Below are positions 24,193-32,102 of a stretch of DNA of 46,309 nt, one piece after another. This DNA is from Rhodovulum sp. PH10 (GTDB taxonomy: Bacteria > Pseudomonadota > Alphaproteobacteria > Rhizobiales > Xanthobacteraceae): assembly GCF_000293785.1 (NCBI RefSeq), contig NZ_AKZI01000121.1:1-46309 (forward strand), in the 5' to 3' direction. A program made the translations under genes and the position numbers. The first letter of the stretch is position 1. Every line of letters starts with the position of its first letter. The notes under the pieces were generated by a model. It was not told the DNA's origin. It did not search any database and saw only the letters and a program-made list of their open reading frames with translations.

Positions 24193-24555
24193 ATGCTGAT
24201 CGACCTGTCGCATGCCATCGGCGGCTATCTCTACGACGTGTTCGTCACCCGGGTGGACTGGTGGGTGCTGCTGGGGCTGGTCGCCCAGGGGCTCTTCACG
24301 ATGCGCTTCGTGGTGCAGTGGCTCGCCTCCGAGCGGGCCAAGCGCAGCGTGATGCCGGTCGCCTTCTGGTGGTTCTCGATCGGCGGCGGCGTGCTGCTGC
24401 TGATCTACGCGCTCTATCGGCGCGATCCGGTGTTCATCGCCGGCCAGGCGTTCGGCGTGTTCGTGTATTTCCGCAACCTGCATTTCGTGCTGCGCGAGCG
24501 CCGCGCCGGCGCGGCGGGCGTCGCCGCCCCGGTCCAGGGCACGCCGGCGGAGTAG
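24193..24555 (+). CDS. Lipid-A-disaccharide synthase N-terminal domain-like membrane protein
   Basis: A 120-residue protein with three to four hydrophobic segments (WWVLLGLVAQGLFTMRFVVQ, VAFWWFSIGGGVLLLIYALY, FIAGQAFGVFVYFRNLHFV). This matches the LABN family, named after the N-terminus of some LpxB proteins but often found as a separate gene beside GT2 transferases. ATG 24193 is chosen with GGAAGGG 8 bases upstream; GTG 24184 and GTG 24190 are in frame and possible, the first overlapping the GT2 stop. It may be a small membrane partner, for example for carrier-lipid flipping; that is inference. Confidence 0.85.
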   Translation: MLIDLSHAIGGYLYDVFVTRVDWWVLLGLVAQGLFTMRFVVQWLASERAKRSVMPVAFWWFSIGGGVLLLIYALYRRDPVFIAGQAFGVFVYFRNLHFVLRERRAGAAGVAAPVQGTPAE

Positions 24556-24619
24556 GGGGTACGACGGGCAGACGCCGCGGGAGTGGGCACGGCGTGGCGC
24601 TGGGCGTTCGGCTGCCGCG

Positions 24620-25033
24620 TCAATCCCAGGACGGATGGTCGATGTGGCCGGGATCGTGGGCGGCGAGCGTCCATTCCCGCACGGTGACGCGGCCATCCGC
24701 CAAGACTTCCACCACTCGGTCGAAGCCTTCGTCCTCGCGGGCGGCGAGCGTGTCCAGGGCTGCCTCGAACAGCCGGCTCTGACCGGCCCGCGGCAAAGCC
24801 GGGACGATGACGACCAGCCCGAGATGGGCCGCCAGCTTGGCATATTCACGCAGAAAGTGTCGGCGGTTGTTGGTGACCATCAGGTAGTCGCCGTCGACCG
24901 CGAACGCGACGAGGTTGCGGTCCTGCCAGCCGCTCTTGCCGAGCCAAGTAACGTGATCGGCCGCGACCCCGCGGCTCTTGGCCACGGCGACGAGCCCGAC
25001 GCTCAGGCATTCGTCGATCAGCAGCCGGCTCAT
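24620..25033 (-). CDS. DUF5615 PIN-like toxin
   Basis: A 137-residue PIN-like protein. LLIDECLSVGL at the start and VTNNRRHFLREYA later are the conserved acidic and Asn segments of the DUF5615 Mut7-C/PIN-like group. Its ATG overlaps the stop of the DUF433 gene (ATGA), as in known toxin-antitoxin pairs. The C-terminal 45 residues (VEVLADGRVTVREWTLAA) extend past the core. It probably is an RNase; the catalytic set is not fully verifiable by eye. Confidence 0.8.
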   Translation of the reverse strand: MSRLLIDECLSVGLVAVAKSRGVAADHVTWLGKSGWQDRNLVAFAVDGDYLMVTNNRRHFLREYAKLAAHLGLVVIVPALPRAGQSRLFEAALDTLAAREDEGFDRVVEVLADGRVTVREWTLAAHDPGHIDHPSWD

Positions 25034-25293
25034 CGCCCGGTCGGGGCCGTGTCCGACCGCAGGCGCCAGTCGGGGCCGTAGACGGCCTCCGCCCAGGCGA
25101 CCACCGCCTCGATGCCGTCGAGGGGAAGGCTCGGATAATCCTCGAACAGATCACGCGGGCCCTGCCCGGCGCGCAGATAGGCGAGCACCGTCTCGGCCGG
25201 GATCCGCGTCCCGCTCACCACGGGAGCGCCGTCCATCACGGAAGGGTCGCGGACGACCTCCGTCGGGAACGCGGGCTGCCGTCGTGCGACCAT
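25030..25293 (-). CDS. DUF433 antitoxin
   Basis: An 87-residue protein. The DUF433 signature is plain: DPSVMDGAPVVSGTRIPAETVLAYLRAG, then DLFEDYPSL, forming the small winged-helix DNA-binding domain that represses its own operon and neutralises the partner. Start chosen at the ATG for MVARRQPAF; the frame opens further upstream without a good start. It ends inside the start codon of the DUF5615 gene. Confidence 0.85.
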   Translation of the reverse strand: MVARRQPAFPTEVVRDPSVMDGAPVVSGTRIPAETVLAYLRAGQGPRDLFEDYPSLPLDGIEAVVAWAEAVYGPDWRLRSDTAPTGR

Positions 25294-25393
25294 CGTGTGT
25301 CTCCGAGCCGTGGTCCCCGGAAGATAGTGCAACCGGGCGCATGATGCACCCGGTCGCCTTCATCGGACGGATCGGACAACGCCCCGAAAAAGC

Positions 25394-26599
25394 TCACCCC
25401 GCCTGCGCGGCGGCGTTCAGGGCGGCAAAGCCTTCGTCGAGATTGGCGATCAGGTCGCCGACCGCCTCGAGGCCGATATGGAAGCGCACGGTCGGGCCGC
25501 CCGGCGCCCAGGTCGTCGCGGTCCGGATTTTCGAGCAGTCGAACGGGATGGCGAGGCTTTCGTAGCCGCCCCACGAGGCGCCGATCCCGAACAGGTCGAT
25601 CGCGTTCAGGAAGGCGTCGACGGCGGTCTCCGGCACCGGCTTCAGCACGATCGAGAACAGCCCGCAGGCGCCGGTGAAGTCGCGCTTCCACAGGGCGTGA
25701 CCCGGATGCGACGGCAGCGCCGGGTGCAGCACCCGCGAAACCTCCGGCCGGCCCTCCAGCCAGGTCGCGACCTCGACCCCGGCGGCAAAATGGCTCGGCA
25801 GCCGCACCGCGAGCGTGCGCAGGCCGCGCAGCGCGAGGTTCATGTCGTCCGGCCCGACGCACAGGCCGAGCGAGAAGACGGTGTCGCGCAACACGTCGGC
25901 ATAGTGGGCGTTGGCCGCCACGCAGCCGAACATGATGTCGGAATGCCCGCCGATATATTTGGTGCCGGCCTGGATCGACAGGTCGACGCCGTGGTCGAGC
26001 GCCCGAAAATAGAGCGGCGTCGCCCACGTATTGTCCATCAGCACGGCGGCGCCGTGGGCGTGCGCGACCTCGGCGATCGCCGGCACGTCCTGGATCTCGA
26101 ACGACAGCGAGCCGGGGCTTTCCACGAACACCGCTCTGGTGTTCGGCCGAACCAGCGCCTCGATGCCGGCGCCGATCAGCGGATCGTAATAGGTCGTGGA
26201 GATTCCCCACCGCGTGAGAAGGTGGTCGCAGACATGCCGGGTCGGCTCGTAGGCCGAGTCGGTCATCAGCAGATGATCGCCCGCCTTCAGCACCGCCAGC
26301 AGCGCCGCCGAGATCGCCCCGAGGCCGGACGGCAGCAGCGCGACGCCGGCACAGGCCTCGCCCTCGAGGTCGGCCAGCAGACTTTCGAGCGAGTCCGAGG
26401 TCGGCGTGCCGCGCCGCCCGTACTTGTAACGCGAGCGCCGGGCCCGGAAGTCCTCGGCGGTCGGGTAGAGCACGGTCGAGCCGTGATAGACGGGCGTGTT
26501 GACGAAGCCGTACTGCTCCTCCGGCCGGCGGCCGCCGACCACCAGGCGAGTGGAGGGCGCGAGCGGCTGCGCTGCGGTCCGATCGGGGTCGTTCTTCAT
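25394..26599 (-). CDS. metC: Cystathionine beta-lyase
   Basis: A 401-residue PLP enzyme of the Cys/Met metabolism family that converts cystathionine to homocysteine, pyruvate and ammonia. PLP-site segments are present: SGLGAISAALLAVLKAGD, AVLMDNTWATPLYF, and the Schiff-base Lys in DLSIQAGTKYIGGHSD. YKYGRRGTPTSDSLE near the N-terminus and the late SLAIPF and PGGPTVRFHIGLE agree with MetC rather than MetB. Start ATG 26599 has GAGGAAT upstream; an extension to 26785 is not family-like. It is divergent from aapJ. Confidence 0.92.
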   Translation of the reverse strand: MKNDPDRTAAQPLAPSTRLVVGGRRPEEQYGFVNTPVYHGSTVLYPTAEDFRARRSRYKYGRRGTPTSDSLESLLADLEGEACAGVALLPSGLGAISAALLAVLKAGDHLLMTDSAYEPTRHVCDHLLTRWGISTTYYDPLIGAGIEALVRPNTRAVFVESPGSLSFEIQDVPAIAEVAHAHGAAVLMDNTWATPLYFRALDHGVDLSIQAGTKYIGGHSDIMFGCVAANAHYADVLRDTVFSLGLCVGPDDMNLALRGLRTLAVRLPSHFAAGVEVATWLEGRPEVSRVLHPALPSHPGHALWKRDFTGACGLFSIVLKPVPETAVDAFLNAIDLFGIGASWGGYESLAIPFDCSKIRTATTWAPGGPTVRFHIGLEAVGDLIANLDEGFAALNAAAQAG

Positions 26600-26693
26600 T
26601 CCGGATTCCTCGGCCGTCCTCGAGCGTGACGGCATGGCGGGGGGTGGTCGCGAGCGGACCGTGTGGACGGCCGTGACGGGCGCGTGGACGCCC

Positions 26694-26725
26694 TTGACCC
26701 GGCTTTGCATTCGTTCTGATATGCT
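26694..26725 (+). promoter_or_regulatory. Candidate promoter upstream of aapJ
   Basis: TTGACC at 26694-26699 is followed after about 20 bases by TATGCT, the only promoter-like pair in the metC-aapJ gap. The spacing is longer than ideal. It would give a leader of about 140 bases. Confidence 0.3.
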
Positions 26726-26860
26726 CGGCCGGACCACGCTCGGGGCGCGGGCACCGCCGGGCGGCCGGTTCTCGGCACGAGACATGCATCATCACGCGCA
26801 CGGGTCGCGTCACGGACGCTGCCCATGCACCGGACTCCTCGCACTGTCAATGAGGCGATT

Positions 26861-27877
26861 ATGAAATGGGTTTCCGTCGCACTGGCCGTCGCCGGCGCAG
26901 CCCTGGTCGGGCTCTCGTCCGCATCGGCGGCGACCCTCGACACCGTCAAGGCACGCGGCGTGCTCAATTGCGGCGCCAACGGGCAGTTGCCGGGCTTCGG
27001 CATGCCGGACGCCCAGGGCGTCTGGACCGGCTTCGACGTGGAGATGTGCCGGGCGCTCGCCGCGGCGATCTTCGACGACCCGGACAAGGTCAAGTTCATC
27101 CCGCTCACCGCCAAGGACCGCTTCACGGCGCTGCAGTCCGGTGACGTCGATGTGCTGATCCGCAACACCACCTGGACGCTGTCGCGCGACACCCAGCTCG
27201 GGCTCAACGCGACGATGATCAATTATTACGACGGCCAGGGCTTCATCGTCCGAAAGTCGCTCAAGCTGAACTCGGCGCTCGAGCTGAACGACGCGGCGGT
27301 GTGCGTGCAGCAGGGCACGACCAGCGAGCTCAATCTCTCCGACTATTTCCGCACCAACAAGATGCGGCTGAAGTCGGTGACCTTCGCCACCCTCGACGAG
27401 GCGCTGAAAGCCTACGACACCGGCCGCTGCGACGCCTACACCACCGACGCCTCGCAGCTCTACAGCGTGCGCCTGAAGCTCGCCAAGCCCGAGGACCACG
27501 TGGTGCTGCCGGAGGTCATCTCCAAGGAGCCGTTCGCGGCCTTCGTGCGGCACGGCGACGACCAGTGGTTCGACATCGTGAAATGGGTGCAGTTCGCGAT
27601 GGTGAACGCCGAGGAGTTCGGCATCGGGCAGTCGAACGTCGACGAGATGGTCTCCTCCGCCAATCCGGAGATCAAGCGGCTGCTCGGCAGCGAGGGCAAT
27701 TACGGCGAGCAGCTCGGCCTGACCAAGGACTGGGTGGTGCGCATCGTCAAGAAGGTCGGCAATTACGGCGAGGTGTTCGACCGCACGATCGGCCAGAACT
27801 CGGCCCTCAAGATCGCCCGCGGGCAGAACGCGCTGTGGACCAAGGGCGGGCTGATGTACGCCCCGCCGGTGCGCTGA
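26861..27877 (+). CDS. aapJ: General L-amino acid ABC transporter, substrate-binding protein
   Basis: A 338-residue periplasmic binding protein. Start ATG 26861 follows GAGG and yields a signal peptide (WVSVALAVAGAALVGLSSAS) cut after ASA. The mature part opens with TLDTVKARGVLNCGANGQLP and holds the bilobed SBP_bac_3 domain (GFDVEMCRALAAAIFDD, DVDVLIRNTTWTLSRD, CVQQGTTSELNLSDYF). Long segments toward the C-terminus (KEPFAAFVRHGDDQWFDIV) are typical of AapJ/BztA. It delivers a broad range of L-amino acids to AapQM. First gene of aapJQMP. Confidence 0.95.
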   Translation: MKWVSVALAVAGAALVGLSSASAATLDTVKARGVLNCGANGQLPGFGMPDAQGVWTGFDVEMCRALAAAIFDDPDKVKFIPLTAKDRFTALQSGDVDVLIRNTTWTLSRDTQLGLNATMINYYDGQGFIVRKSLKLNSALELNDAAVCVQQGTTSELNLSDYFRTNKMRLKSVTFATLDEALKAYDTGRCDAYTTDASQLYSVRLKLAKPEDHVVLPEVISKEPFAAFVRHGDDQWFDIVKWVQFAMVNAEEFGIGQSNVDEMVSSANPEIKRLLGSEGNYGEQLGLTKDWVVRIVKKVGNYGEVFDRTIGQNSALKIARGQNALWTKGGLMYAPPVR

Positions 27878-27892
27878 GCGCGCGGAGCCGGC

Positions 27893-29068
27893 ATGACGCG
27901 ACCGAGCGGCGCCGCGCCCGTTCCCACCCTCGGCAGGCCGCGGCTGCGCGGCCTGCTGATCCAGGCGGGCTTGATCGTCGTCGTGGCGGCGCTCGCCTGG
28001 GTGGCGGTGATCAACGTCGCCGAGAACCTCGCGCGCGCCAATATCGCGACCGGGTTCGACTTCTGGAACGTCACCGCCGGCTTCGACATCAGCCAGACGC
28101 TGATCTTCTACTCGGCCCAGGCCTCCACCTACGGGCGGGCGTTCTGGGTCGGGTTTCTCAACACCGTGCTGGTGGCGGCGCTGGCGATCGCACTCGCCAC
28201 CATCATCGGCTTCGTCGTCGGCATCGCGCGGCTGTCGCCGAACTTTCTGGTGGCGAAGCTCGCCTCCGGCTATGTCGAGCTGATCCGCAACATCCCGCTG
28301 CTGCTGCAGCTCCTGTTCTGGTACAACGCCGTCCTCAAGGCCTTGCCGGACATCCGTGACAGCGTGATGCTGCCGGGCGGCGGCTATCTCAACATCCGCG
28401 GCCTGTTCCTGCCCGCCCCGAACGTGTTCGGCGGCCAGACGCTGGCGCTCGTGCTGCTCGGCGGCATCGTCGCCGCGATCGCCTGGCGCTGGTGGCGCCG
28501 CAAGACCGGGCGGATCGCCGCGACGCCGCTCGACATCGCGGTGATGGCTTTTCTGGTGCTCGGCCTGCCGCTCCTGGTCGCGATTTTCATCGAGGCGCGC
28601 ATCTCCTTCGCCTATCCGCAGATGGGCCGCTTCAACATCCGCGGCGGCCTGGAGATTTTGCCCGAGTTCGTGGCGCTGCTGGCGGGGCTGTCGATCTACA
28701 CCGCGGCCTTCATCGCCGAGGTGGTGCGGGCGGGCCTCCTGTCGGTGCCGAAGGGGCAGACCGAGGCGGCCTATTCGCTCGGCCTGCGGCGGGGACCGAC
28801 CATGCGGCTCGTCGTGGTGCCGCAGGCGATGCGGGTGATCGTGCCGCCGCTGACCAACCAGTATCTCAACCTGTTCAAGAACTCGACGCTGGCGGTGGCG
28901 ATCGGCTATCCGGACCTCGTGCAGATCTTCACCGGCACGGTGCTCAACAACACCGGGCAGGCGGTGGAGGTCGTCGTCCTCACCATGGCGGTCTATCTGA
29001 CGATCAGCCTCGCCACCTCGCTCGCGATGAACATTTACAACAAGCGCGTCATGCTGGTGGAACGATAG
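27893..29068 (+). CDS. aapQ: General L-amino acid ABC transporter, permease
   Basis: A 391-residue inner membrane permease, 15 bases after aapJ. Several hydrophobic segments flank YVELIRNIPLLLQLLFWYN, and the ATPase-contact (EAA) loop is EAAYSLGLRRGPTMRLVVVP. The long insert between the early helices and the permease core is characteristic of the AapQ/BztB type. It pairs with AapM to form the channel. Confidence 0.95.
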   Translation: MTRPSGAAPVPTLGRPRLRGLLIQAGLIVVVAALAWVAVINVAENLARANIATGFDFWNVTAGFDISQTLIFYSAQASTYGRAFWVGFLNTVLVAALAIALATIIGFVVGIARLSPNFLVAKLASGYVELIRNIPLLLQLLFWYNAVLKALPDIRDSVMLPGGGYLNIRGLFLPAPNVFGGQTLALVLLGGIVAAIAWRWWRRKTGRIAATPLDIAVMAFLVLGLPLLVAIFIEARISFAYPQMGRFNIRGGLEILPEFVALLAGLSIYTAAFIAEVVRAGLLSVPKGQTEAAYSLGLRRGPTMRLVVVPQAMRVIVPPLTNQYLNLFKNSTLAVAIGYPDLVQIFTGTVLNNTGQAVEVVVLTMAVYLTISLATSLAMNIYNKRVMLVER

Positions 29069-29076
29069 GCGGAGCC

Positions 29077-29244
29077 ATGCGCGAGCGACCTCGCAACGCG
29101 GCCGTGACGACGCCCCCGACGCCCCCGACGCCCCCCATGCGCTCGGCGCGCGCGCCGATCTCCGCGCGGTCCCGCGAAAGCGGGAGCCCGGCCGGCGTGT
29201 CGACGGTTCTTCCGGATCTCCGCATCGAGGCGCACGCCGCATGA
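29077..29244 (+). CDS. Possible small ORF between aapQ and aapM
   Basis: A 55-codon frame with GGAG six bases before ATG 29077, ending in a TGA that overlaps the aapM start (ATGA). The peptide is Pro/Arg/Ser-rich (TTPPTPPTPP early, RSRESGSPAG later) with no known domain. The DNA includes TCCCGC-GAAA-GCGGGA (29170-29185), a hairpin like common intergenic repeats. It may be a repeat-derived leader that couples aapQ to aapM rather than a functional protein; aap genes in relatives are usually closer together. Confidence 0.35.
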   Translation: MRERPRNAAVTTPPTPPTPPMRSARAPISARSRESGSPAGVSTVLPDLRIEAHAA

Positions 29245-30404
29245 GCGACATGGCCACCACCACCGACACGGTGCTGTTCGTTCGCACGCAGCGCGCCGAA
29301 CGGGTGGCGCCGCCGAAGGGGCCGCGCGGGCCGCTCGGTTGGGCGCGCGCGCATCTGTTCTCGTCGCCGTTCAACGGCCTCCTCACCGTCCTGATCGTCG
29401 CGGCGATCGCCTGGGTGGTGCCGCCGCTCCTCGACTTCCTCGTCTTCCACGCGGTGTGGAGCGGCGACGACGGCCGCGAGGCCTGTCTCGCCACCGCGCA
29501 AAACCCCGATCCCGGCGCCTGCTGGGCGTTCGTGCGCACCTGGATCAACTTCTTCGTCTACGGGCCGTACCCGATGGAGGAGCGCTGGCGGGTGAACGTC
29601 TTCTTCGCGCTGCTCGCGGTCGGCCTCGTCTGGATGATGTGGCTCGATGCGCCGCGCCGCGATCTCGGCGCCGCCTATTTCTTCCTCGCGCTGCCGGCCG
29701 CCTCCGTCGTGCTGCTGCACGGTCTTCCGATGATCGGCCTCGAGACGATCGACACCGCGCTGTGGGGCGGCGTGCTGGTGACGCTGGTGGTCGCCACCGT
29801 CGGCATCGTCGTGTCGCTGCCGGTCGGCGTGCTGCTCGCGCTCGGCCGCCGCTCCGAGATGCCGGTGGTGAAACTGTTCTCGGTGATCTTCATCGAGTTC
29901 GTGCGCGGCGTGCCGCTGATCACCGTGCTGTTCATGGCGAGCGTGATGCTGCCGCTGTTCGTGCCGCCCGCCTGGTCGCCCGACAAGCTGATGCGCGCGC
30001 TGGTCGGCATCGCGATCTTCTCGTCCGCCTACATGGCGGAGGTGGTGCGCGCCGGCCTGCAGTCGATCCCCAAGGGCCAGTACGAGGCGGCCGCCGCGCT
30101 CGGCCTCGGCTATTGGCGCACGCTGGCGCTGGTCATCCTGCCGCAGGCGCTGAAGGTGACGATCCCCAACATCGTCAACAACGCCATCGCGCTGTTCAAG
30201 GACACCACTCTGGTGTTCTTCGTCGGCATCTTCGATTTTTTGCGCACCATCGAGGTGGCGCGCAACGATCCCGCCTGGGCGACCCCGGTGACCAGCTTCA
30301 CCGGCTATGCCTTCGCCGCGATGTGCTACTTCGTGGCGTGCCACTTCATGTCGCGTTACGCCTCGGGCGTCGAGCGGCGGCTCGGGGCCGCCGACCGGCG
30401 CTGA
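29241..30404 (+). CDS. aapM: General L-amino acid ABC transporter, permease
   Basis: A 387-residue permease that partners AapQ. Hydrophobic segments are at about residues 45-70, 118-135 and 142-160, then the core [18 protein letters not shown] and the EAA loop [20 protein letters not shown]. The closing part ([17 protein letters not shown]) is typical of AapM/BztC. The N-terminal soluble part is about 40 residues. ATG 29241 overlaps the end of the preceding small frame. Confidence 0.95.
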   Translation: MSDMATTTDTVLFVRTQRAERVAPPKGPRGPLGWARAHLFSSPFNGLLTVLIVAAIAWVVPPLLDFLVFHAVWSGDDGREACLATAQNPDPGACWAFVRTWINFFVYGPYPMEERWRVNVFFALLAVGLVWMMWLDAPRRDLGAAYFFLALPAASVVLLHGLPMIGLETIDTALWGGVLVTLVVATVGIVVSLPVGVLLALGRRSEMPVVKLFSVIFIEFVRGVPLITVLFMASVMLPLFVPPAWSPDKLMRALVGIAIFSSAYMAEVVRAGLQSIPKGQYEAAAALGLGYWRTLALVILPQALKVTIPNIVNNAIALFKDTTLVFFVGIFDFLRTIEVARNDPAWATPVTSFTGYAFAAMCYFVACHFMSRYASGVERRLGAADRR

Positions 30405-30420
30405 GCGAGAGGAGCGTTCG

Positions 30421-31209
30421 ATGATCGAGACCGCGGAAAAGGCCGGGACGGCGGAGGCGGCGCCGGCCGCGACGCAAGGGCCCGCGGTCGCGATCACCGG
30501 CCTCTACAAATGGTACGGCGACTTCCAGGTCCTGTCGGACGTGAACCTCTCGGTGGCGCGCGGCGAGCGCATCGTCATCTGCGGGCCGTCGGGGTCCGGC
30601 AAATCGACGCTGATCCGCTGCGTCAACGCGCTCGAGCCGTTCCAGCGCGGCACCATCGTGGTCGACGGCGTGACGGTGACGCAGGACCTCAAGCGGATCG
30701 ACGAGGTGCGCCGCGAGGTCGGCATGGTGTTCCAGCAGTTCAACCTGTTCCCGCATCTGACCGTGCTGGAGAACTGCACGCTGGCGCCGATCCACGTGCG
30801 CAAGATGCCGCGCAAGGAGGCCGAGGAGGTCGCCATGCGCTATCTCGCGCGCGTGCGAATCCCCGAGCAGGCGCACAAATATCCGGGCCAGCTGTCGGGC
30901 GGCCAGCAGCAGCGCGTGGCGATTGCCCGCGCGCTGTGCATGAGCCCGAAGATCATGATGTTCGACGAGCCGACCTCCGCCCTCGATCCGGAGATGGTGA
31001 AAGAGGTGCTCGACACCATGGTCTCGCTCGCCGAGGACGGCACCACCATGCTGTGCGTCACCCACGAGATGGGATTTGCCCGCCAGGTCGCCGACCGCGT
31101 GGTGTTCATGGACGAGGGCCAGATCGTCGAGATCAACTCGCCCGACGCCTTCTTCACCGATCCGCAGCACGAGCGGACCAAGACCTTCTTGGGGCAGATC
31201 TTGGGGTGA
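30421..31209 (+). CDS. aapP: General L-amino acid ABC transporter, ATP-binding protein
   Basis: A 262-residue ATPase. Walker A is GPSGSGKST, the Q-loop is [13 protein letters not shown], the signature is [15 protein letters not shown], Walker B is [13 protein letters not shown] and the H-loop His is in CVTHEMGFA. Start ATG 30421 follows GAGAGGAG; the frame upstream overlaps aapM only. It energises the AapJQM importer at the inner membrane. Its stop codon is the beginning of a 15-bp repeat pair (31209-31238). Confidence 0.96.
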   Translation: MIETAEKAGTAEAAPAATQGPAVAITGLYKWYGDFQVLSDVNLSVARGERIVICGPSGSGKSTLIRCVNALEPFQRGTIVVDGVTVTQDLKRIDEVRREVGMVFQQFNLFPHLTVLENCTLAPIHVRKMPRKEAEEVAMRYLARVRIPEQAHKYPGQLSGGQQQRVAIARALCMSPKIMMFDEPTSALDPEMVKEVLDTMVSLAEDGTTMLCVTHEMGFARQVADRVVFMDEGQIVEINSPDAFFTDPQHERTKTFLGQILG

Positions 31210-31238
31210 GGACGCTCGCGTCCGTCACCCTCGCGTCG
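31209..31238. repeat. Two 15-bp units at the aapP stop codon
   Basis: Units AGGACGCTCGCGTCC (31209-31223) and GTCACCCTCGCGTCG (31224-31238). The first starts on the last base of the TGA. Both match the units in the pbpC linker. Confidence 0.6.
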
Positions 31239-31239
31239 T

Positions 31240-31734
31240 TCAGCGCCCGGGCGGTGGCGGATCGCGAAACGTCTCCATGAAAGCGAGAACTTCGTCGCGG
31301 AACCGCTCGAACGCCGGGCGGGTCTCGGCGGCGCGCTGCGCGACGATCTCGGCGTCGAGCACGAGGCCGTAGGTGTTGCGCTGGCGGTGCCGAAACGCAC
31401 GGAGCCGGTCGAGCGCGTCGAAGCAGGCGGGCGAGATCACCGCCGGCCGGACCGCGGAGGGTGTCGCCATGCGTTTCAGCAACGAGACGTGCCAGCCCTC
31501 GTCCCGCATGACGCGCGTGCCGTCGACATGCGTCGCGATCAGGCTCATCACCCGCTCGCAGCCGGTGTAGATTTTCTCGACGCCCGATGCGAGGCCCTGC
31601 ACCATCAGCCAGCGGAACGCCGGTGTCTCGGCCGGACCACGGGTGCGATGAATGTCTGTCGCCTCGTCCAGCATCGCCACCTCGCGCGCGATGTCGGCGA
31701 GCTCGGTCGCGACGTCAGCGAAGGCGCTCCGCAT
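31240..31734 (-). CDS. HepT-like (HEPN) ribonuclease toxin homologue
   Basis: A 164-residue helical protein. Start ATG 31734 lies inside the end of the upstream nucleotidyltransferase gene (20-base overlap), the arrangement of HepT/MntA pairs. Family segments are EKIYTGCERVMSLIA and LDRLRAFRHRQRNTYG. The HepT catalytic motif is R-x4-H-x-Y; here Arg115 and Tyr122 are kept but the His position is Asn120 (codon 31375-31377). The protein may be a weak or inactive nuclease, or belong to a subgroup that uses His116. The target Tyr for AMP transfer by MntA is kept. Confidence 0.75.
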   Translation of the reverse strand: MRSAFADVATELADIAREVAMLDEATDIHRTRGPAETPAFRWLMVQGLASGVEKIYTGCERVMSLIATHVDGTRVMRDEGWHVSLLKRMATPSAVRPAVISPACFDALDRLRAFRHRQRNTYGLVLDAEIVAQRAAETRPAFERFRDEVLAFMETFRDPPPPGR

Positions 31735-32029
31735 CGATCGCCTCCCGGATGAACCGCGCGACCTTGTGGGGCGGCACCTCGTCCAGATAGACGACGTCGA
31801 AGCGAAGCCCGCCGAGCCCGTCCTCGACAAGACCCTCGATGGCGTATTTCAGCCGGGCGGGGCAGGCGACGACCAGGAAGTCGATGTCGGAGTTTTGGCG
31901 AAACTCGCCGCGGGCGAGCGAGCCGAAAATTCGCGCCGTCACGCCGAGCTCGGCGAGACGGCCGCACACGGCCTTCGTACGCGCGATCACCTCGGCGTGC
32001 GGGTCGGTGGAAACGGTCGCCTCGTCCAT
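31715..32029 (-). CDS. MntA-like nucleotidyltransferase antitoxin
   Basis: A 104-residue minimal nucleotidyltransferase. The active site is GSLARGEFRQNSDIDFLV (Gly36, Ser37, Asp48, Asp50: GSx10DxD intact), and a later acidic residue is in LRFDVVYLDEVP. Start ATG 32029; an upstream extension to 32167 lacks family similarity. MntA proteins add AMP to the Tyr of partner HepT and so silence it. The downstream gene overlaps by 20 bases. Confidence 0.82.
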   Translation of the reverse strand: MDEATVSTDPHAEVIARTKAVCGRLAELGVTARIFGSLARGEFRQNSDIDFLVVACPARLKYAIEGLVEDGLGGLRFDVVYLDEVPPHKVARFIREAIDAERLR

Positions 32030-32102
32030 GGCCGGCTCCGATGGATCGGCCACGACGATAAGGCGCACTCCGCGGCGGTCAATCCCGCGGTGCCGGGGGG
32101 CG

